From assembly GCA_030671565.1 (NCBI GenBank), contig DAOVIC010000060.1:1-9625 (forward strand): a stretch of 9,625 nt of DNA. Direction: 5' to 3'. A model generated the notes under the pieces. The model was not told where the DNA came from. It did not search any database and saw only the letters and a list, made by a program, of their open reading frames with translations. The position numbers were made by a program, and so were the translations under genes. Origin of the DNA: Anaerohalosphaeraceae bacterium. GTDB lineage: Bacteria > Planctomycetota > Phycisphaerae > Sedimentisphaerales > Anaerohalosphaeraceae. This document shows, piece after piece, positions 8,301 through 9,625 of the stretch; the first letter of the stretch is position 1, and each line of letters begins with the position of its first letter.

Positions 8301-8984
8301 GATGCAGGCTACAGGGATCTTAGCTCTGACGAGTGGACGCGTTTCGTTGAAAACGAAAAGGCAAAGATACTCGGTGCAACTTCACTGGAGACTTCGCTTT
8401 CACGGGTAACACAGATCGACCCGTCGGTTGGTGCCGAAGCAATGACACGTGCGTTGATCGCCATCATACTTTCACTGATTGTGATTGTCGCCTATATCTG
8501 GATCAGGTTCGGCACAGCCAATTACGGTTTCGCTGCCATCGCCGCACTGGTCCATGATGTTTGCGTCGTTTTAGGTGCCGTCACCGTGTGCACATATATC
8601 GCAGGAACGCCGATCGGAGACATGCTCCTGATACAGGACTTCAAGATCGACCTGACCATCATCGCCGCCTTCCTGACCATCATCGGTTATTCGCTTAATG
8701 ACACGATCGTTGTCTTCGACCGAATACGTGAAAACCGCGGAAACCAGACGAATCTTTCAAAGCCGCTGCTTTCGGCAAGTATCAACCAGACCCTCTCTCG
8801 TACGCTGCTGACATCGGTTACAACCTTCGTAGTTGTCCTTGTAATGTACATCTGGGGAGGCCCCGGCCTGCGAGGTTTCACTTTTGCTATGCTCGTCGGT
8901 ATCATCGCCGGTACCTATTCGTCCATTGCAATTGCAGCACCGACCCTATTGATCGGACAAGGCAATGACGGAAAAAATAAATAA
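5328..8984 (+). CDS. secDF: Fused protein translocase SecDF with large periplasmic insertions
   Basis: SecD and SecF use the proton gradient to help pull exported proteins out of the SecYEG channel. Here both halves form one 1218-residue chain with about twelve membrane helices. SecD half: helix 1 at 8-25, GLDLGGG at 33-39, P1 domain, helices 2-6 within about 543-683, and helix-4 motif GMSVDANVLIFERIREE (598-614) with Asp602. SecF half: helix 1 at about 711-733, GIEFTGGTS (744-752), DPSVGAEA (1031-1038), helices 2-6 within 1041-1207, and helix-4 motif IGYSLNDTIVVFDRIREN (1119-1136) with Asp1125. Asp602 and Asp1125 correspond to the proton-transport aspartates of Thermus SecDF. Two regions are enlarged: a helical, charged segment at about 98-320 inside P1, and a SecF first periplasmic domain (P4) of roughly 300 residues against about 100 in E. 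coli. No frameshift signs are seen. The start is ATG 5328 with a weak TGGAAA upstream; the gap to yajC is 62 bases. Confidence 0.97.
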   Translation: MNRNQIWKPALIIFLVVTAIFTVYPLDQKLKPGLDLGGGSSMIYEIDTEGLDSSERKGLAQRMIPILRRRIDPKNLANIVMRPLGDTRLEIQLPLASQDTIAKRDHYEQALEALEVGNENLMKIKRSLSAVTETRNEMIDKVAGDSQPRRQILQDWVKINDERNAKQRTRDELGDRMEAITAKLDELKLPTGNLAARASSWYQLDSDSLAKEIENFAKDDKNAIELTKEYIDLYAKRAPVINDLARPDTGLNAQYNTATQKLQDLNLSIAQFTDVLALNEASTKRQELLAKFREDFPDRSEKIDNAIAAFAEYRKVGGRLDDPEDIKRMLKGAGVLEFRILPVTGDGVTRPDELEAYLEALKTKGPKQASDRKYTWIEIEDPGNFSRGYQDIGALAIGQFGEKTYVLASNQQNETMLHVTGDKQWKLKKAYPTTDEMGRRAIGFTHDDIAAKLFWQLTSSNLERPLCIILDDQAITAPVINSAIRDSGIITGNFTQVEVDDSVNKLNAGSFPARLSDVPISEKTIGSTIGADNRDKGVQAGKYGLIAVGVFMITYYFFAGIIATLALGMNILFILSMMVMFDATFTLPGIAGLILTIGMSVDANVLIFERIREEQNRGGSLRTAIANGYQRAFRTIFDANITTFFVAMILNMVASEEIKGFAIVLMLGIASSMFTALFATRVIFDSLMNMGVLKNKLKMLLLIKKPSINWMALRGVFFTLSAILVLGGIFIFSSRDESKNSKYGIEFTGGTSVIIEVLEGSGLDISRVREMIQAKGQELGSELANAKVYSVGELGLQFEISTTETNKTTATINFTQPGQTVETVTAAVNAVAQDSGRSLYKLSVTPQDGNKFAVSLGQVNTSLLRDVLNEAFEENAEISAPVIDEIVSNAIRETFDGHLKKRDNLNARIVSAQAVSDSELELADFLGGVKIAVDLSAETSIDDITARLKEIRFKSDMEQLTWYQYTILDDQLNEPDPQARTNSFVYVAVHDDAGYRDLSSDEWTRFVENEKAKILGATSLETSLSRVTQIDPSVGAEAMTRALIAIILSLIVIVAYIWIRFGTANYGFAAIAALVHDVCVVLGAVTVCTYIAGTPIGDMLLIQDFKIDLTIIAAFLTIIGYSLNDTIVVFDRIRENRGNQTNLSKPLLSASINQTLSRTLLTSVTTFVVVLVMYIWGGPGLRGFTFAMLVGIIAGTYSSIAIAAPTLLIGQGNDGKNK

Positions 8985-9389
8985 ATGAAAAATGATGTAA
9001 AGATCGGGATACTTATCGGGACGGTGCTGGTTATCGGCATCGTCCTGATCATCTCCCTCTGGCCCGGACAGTCTGTCGATCAGCGACATCACGACATGTT
9101 CCAGGAACAGGAAGTCGATATGCCGATAAGCATCGACAAGGAACAAAGCCCCCCGAAAAAAACTCCGCCTCCAAACAAAACCTCCGCCAAAAACATCGAA
9201 ACACCCCCGCCCGCAACACCGCCGCGAATACACACCGTAACAGCCGGCGAAACACTATCGTCCATCGCAATGAAATATTACGGAACAACAAGCCGCACAA
9301 AAATAATATCAGATGCAAACAGGCACGTAATAAACGACAAAAACCAAATACGCCCAACAATGCGGCTGATCATACCATACACAGAATAA
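8985..9389 (+). CDS. Small membrane-anchored LysM-domain protein
   Basis: LysM modules bind N-acetylglucosamine-containing glycans, usually peptidoglycan. The 134-residue product has a short Lys-containing N-terminus and one membrane helix at about 7-26 (IGILIGTVLVIGIVLIISLW). There is no clear signal-peptidase site, so it is probably a signal anchor with the rest outside the cytoplasmic membrane. Residues about 52-80 are a Pro/Lys/Thr-rich linker. One LysM lies at 82-132 (IHTVTAGETLSSIAMKYYG, then ISDANRHVI, then PTMRLIIPY). No catalytic domain is present, so a tether or adaptor role is inferred. Its ATG directly follows the TAA of secDF with zero bases between, and no independent strong Shine-Dalgarno is visible. 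Translation coupled to secDF is therefore likely, hinting at a role linked to export or to holding Sec accessory proteins near the cell wall. Confidence 0.85.
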   Translation: MKNDVKIGILIGTVLVIGIVLIISLWPGQSVDQRHHDMFQEQEVDMPISIDKEQSPPKKTPPPNKTSAKNIETPPPATPPRIHTVTAGETLSSIAMKYYGTTSRTKIISDANRHVINDKNQIRPTMRLIIPYTE

Positions 9390-9483
9390 AACCACCAAAA
9401 AACACGGACTCACAAGATAGGCCTACTGCTAAGACTAAACACCCCCGAAACTTCATCTTGAACAAGAGCGGCACTAGAGCACT
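9390..9483. other. Gene-free spacer after the LysM gene
   Basis: No coding frame, tRNA or T-run terminator is recognised here. A short hairpin TCTTG-AA-CAAGA (9456-9467) is the only local structure noted. The region separates the end of the plus-strand gene group from the long palindrome. Confidence 0.5.
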
Positions 9484-9625
9484 TAAATTTTTATGTATAG
9501 CCTTAGGTCGTCGTGAGGACTTTAGCTGGCAAGGCAGAAAACGCAGGTTTAGTTATTCTAAACCGAGTTTTTCTAACGCCGCCAGATAAAGCCGCAACAG
9601 GCATAAGGCATACACTAAAAATTTA
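9484..9625. repeat. 142-base imperfect palindrome (long-hairpin or MITE-like element)
   Basis: The outer arms 9484-9505 and 9604-9625 are near-complementary: TAAATTTTTA, TGTAT and GCCTTA all match, with one single-base bulge on each side. A second paired block follows inward, CTTTAGCTGGC (9520-9530) with GCCAGATAAAG (9581-9591), with one mismatch. Next is AGAAAAC (9536-9542) with GTTTTTCT (9567-9574), with one bulge. The centre is a perfect 7-bp stem, GGTTTAG (9546-9552) with CTAAACC (9558-9564), around a TTATT loop. The loop lies at the midpoint of the whole element. The right arm ends at the last base of the window, so the element may extend further. It contains no coding frame of note. It could be a palindromic mobile repeat, a structured RNA, or an unusual transcription end; the palindrome itself is plainly visible. 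Confidence 0.75.

Noticed and set aside
5328..8984. SecDF as two genes joined by an assembly error
   Set aside because: The frame is continuous, both halves are complete with intact motifs, and fused SecDF proteins are known in several bacterial groups.
9484..9625. Integron attC site
   Set aside because: The length is within the attC range, but the outer ends lack the GTTRRRY and RYYYAAC boxes, and no integrase or cassette array is present.
9484..9625. Intrinsic terminator for the secDF gene group
   Set aside because: The hairpin is far too long, the right arm ends AT-rich without a following T-run on the plus strand, and it begins about 95 bases after the last stop codon.

Overview
The window looks like part of a moderate-GC (by eye, high-forties percent) Gram-negative-type bacterial chromosome. 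The best guess is a planctomycete of the Phycisphaerae/Sedimentisphaerales kind. That placement is inferred from three things: a single-chain SecDF with very large periplasmic insertions, a TPR protein ending in two RNA-polymerase alpha-CTD-like domains, and a ResB-type cytochrome c maturation protein next to a SpoIID-domain protein. No rRNA or other phylogenetic marker is present, so the placement is not proven.

Layout. Positions 1-738 (minus strand) hold the N-terminal 246 codons of a ResB-like protein that starts at TTG and runs off the left edge. Positions 739-1042 are a divergent intergenic region with a plausible sigma70-type promoter facing each way. From 1043 to 9389 six genes follow on the plus strand with gaps of 19, 2, 119, 62 and 0 bases: a TPR/tandem alpha-CTD protein, a SpoIID-domain protein, tgt, yajC, a fused secDF and a small membrane-anchored LysM protein. 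Positions 9390-9625 carry no gene. The last 142 bases of this stretch form an imperfect palindrome centred on a small hairpin.

How it works together. tgt-yajC-secD-secF is a classical bacterial gene order that joins queuosine tRNA modification to the Sec accessory membrane complex. Here it is extended upstream by a predicted peptidoglycan-cleaving or -binding SpoIID protein and a putative transcription-linked adaptor. Downstream it is extended by a LysM protein abutting secDF. The group therefore mixes protein export with envelope functions.

No phage, transposase, CRISPR array, tRNA or rRNA was seen. The items most worth a second look are the TPR/tandem alpha-CTD protein with an A-tract promoter, the 142-base palindrome at the right edge, and the two large insertions in SecDF.
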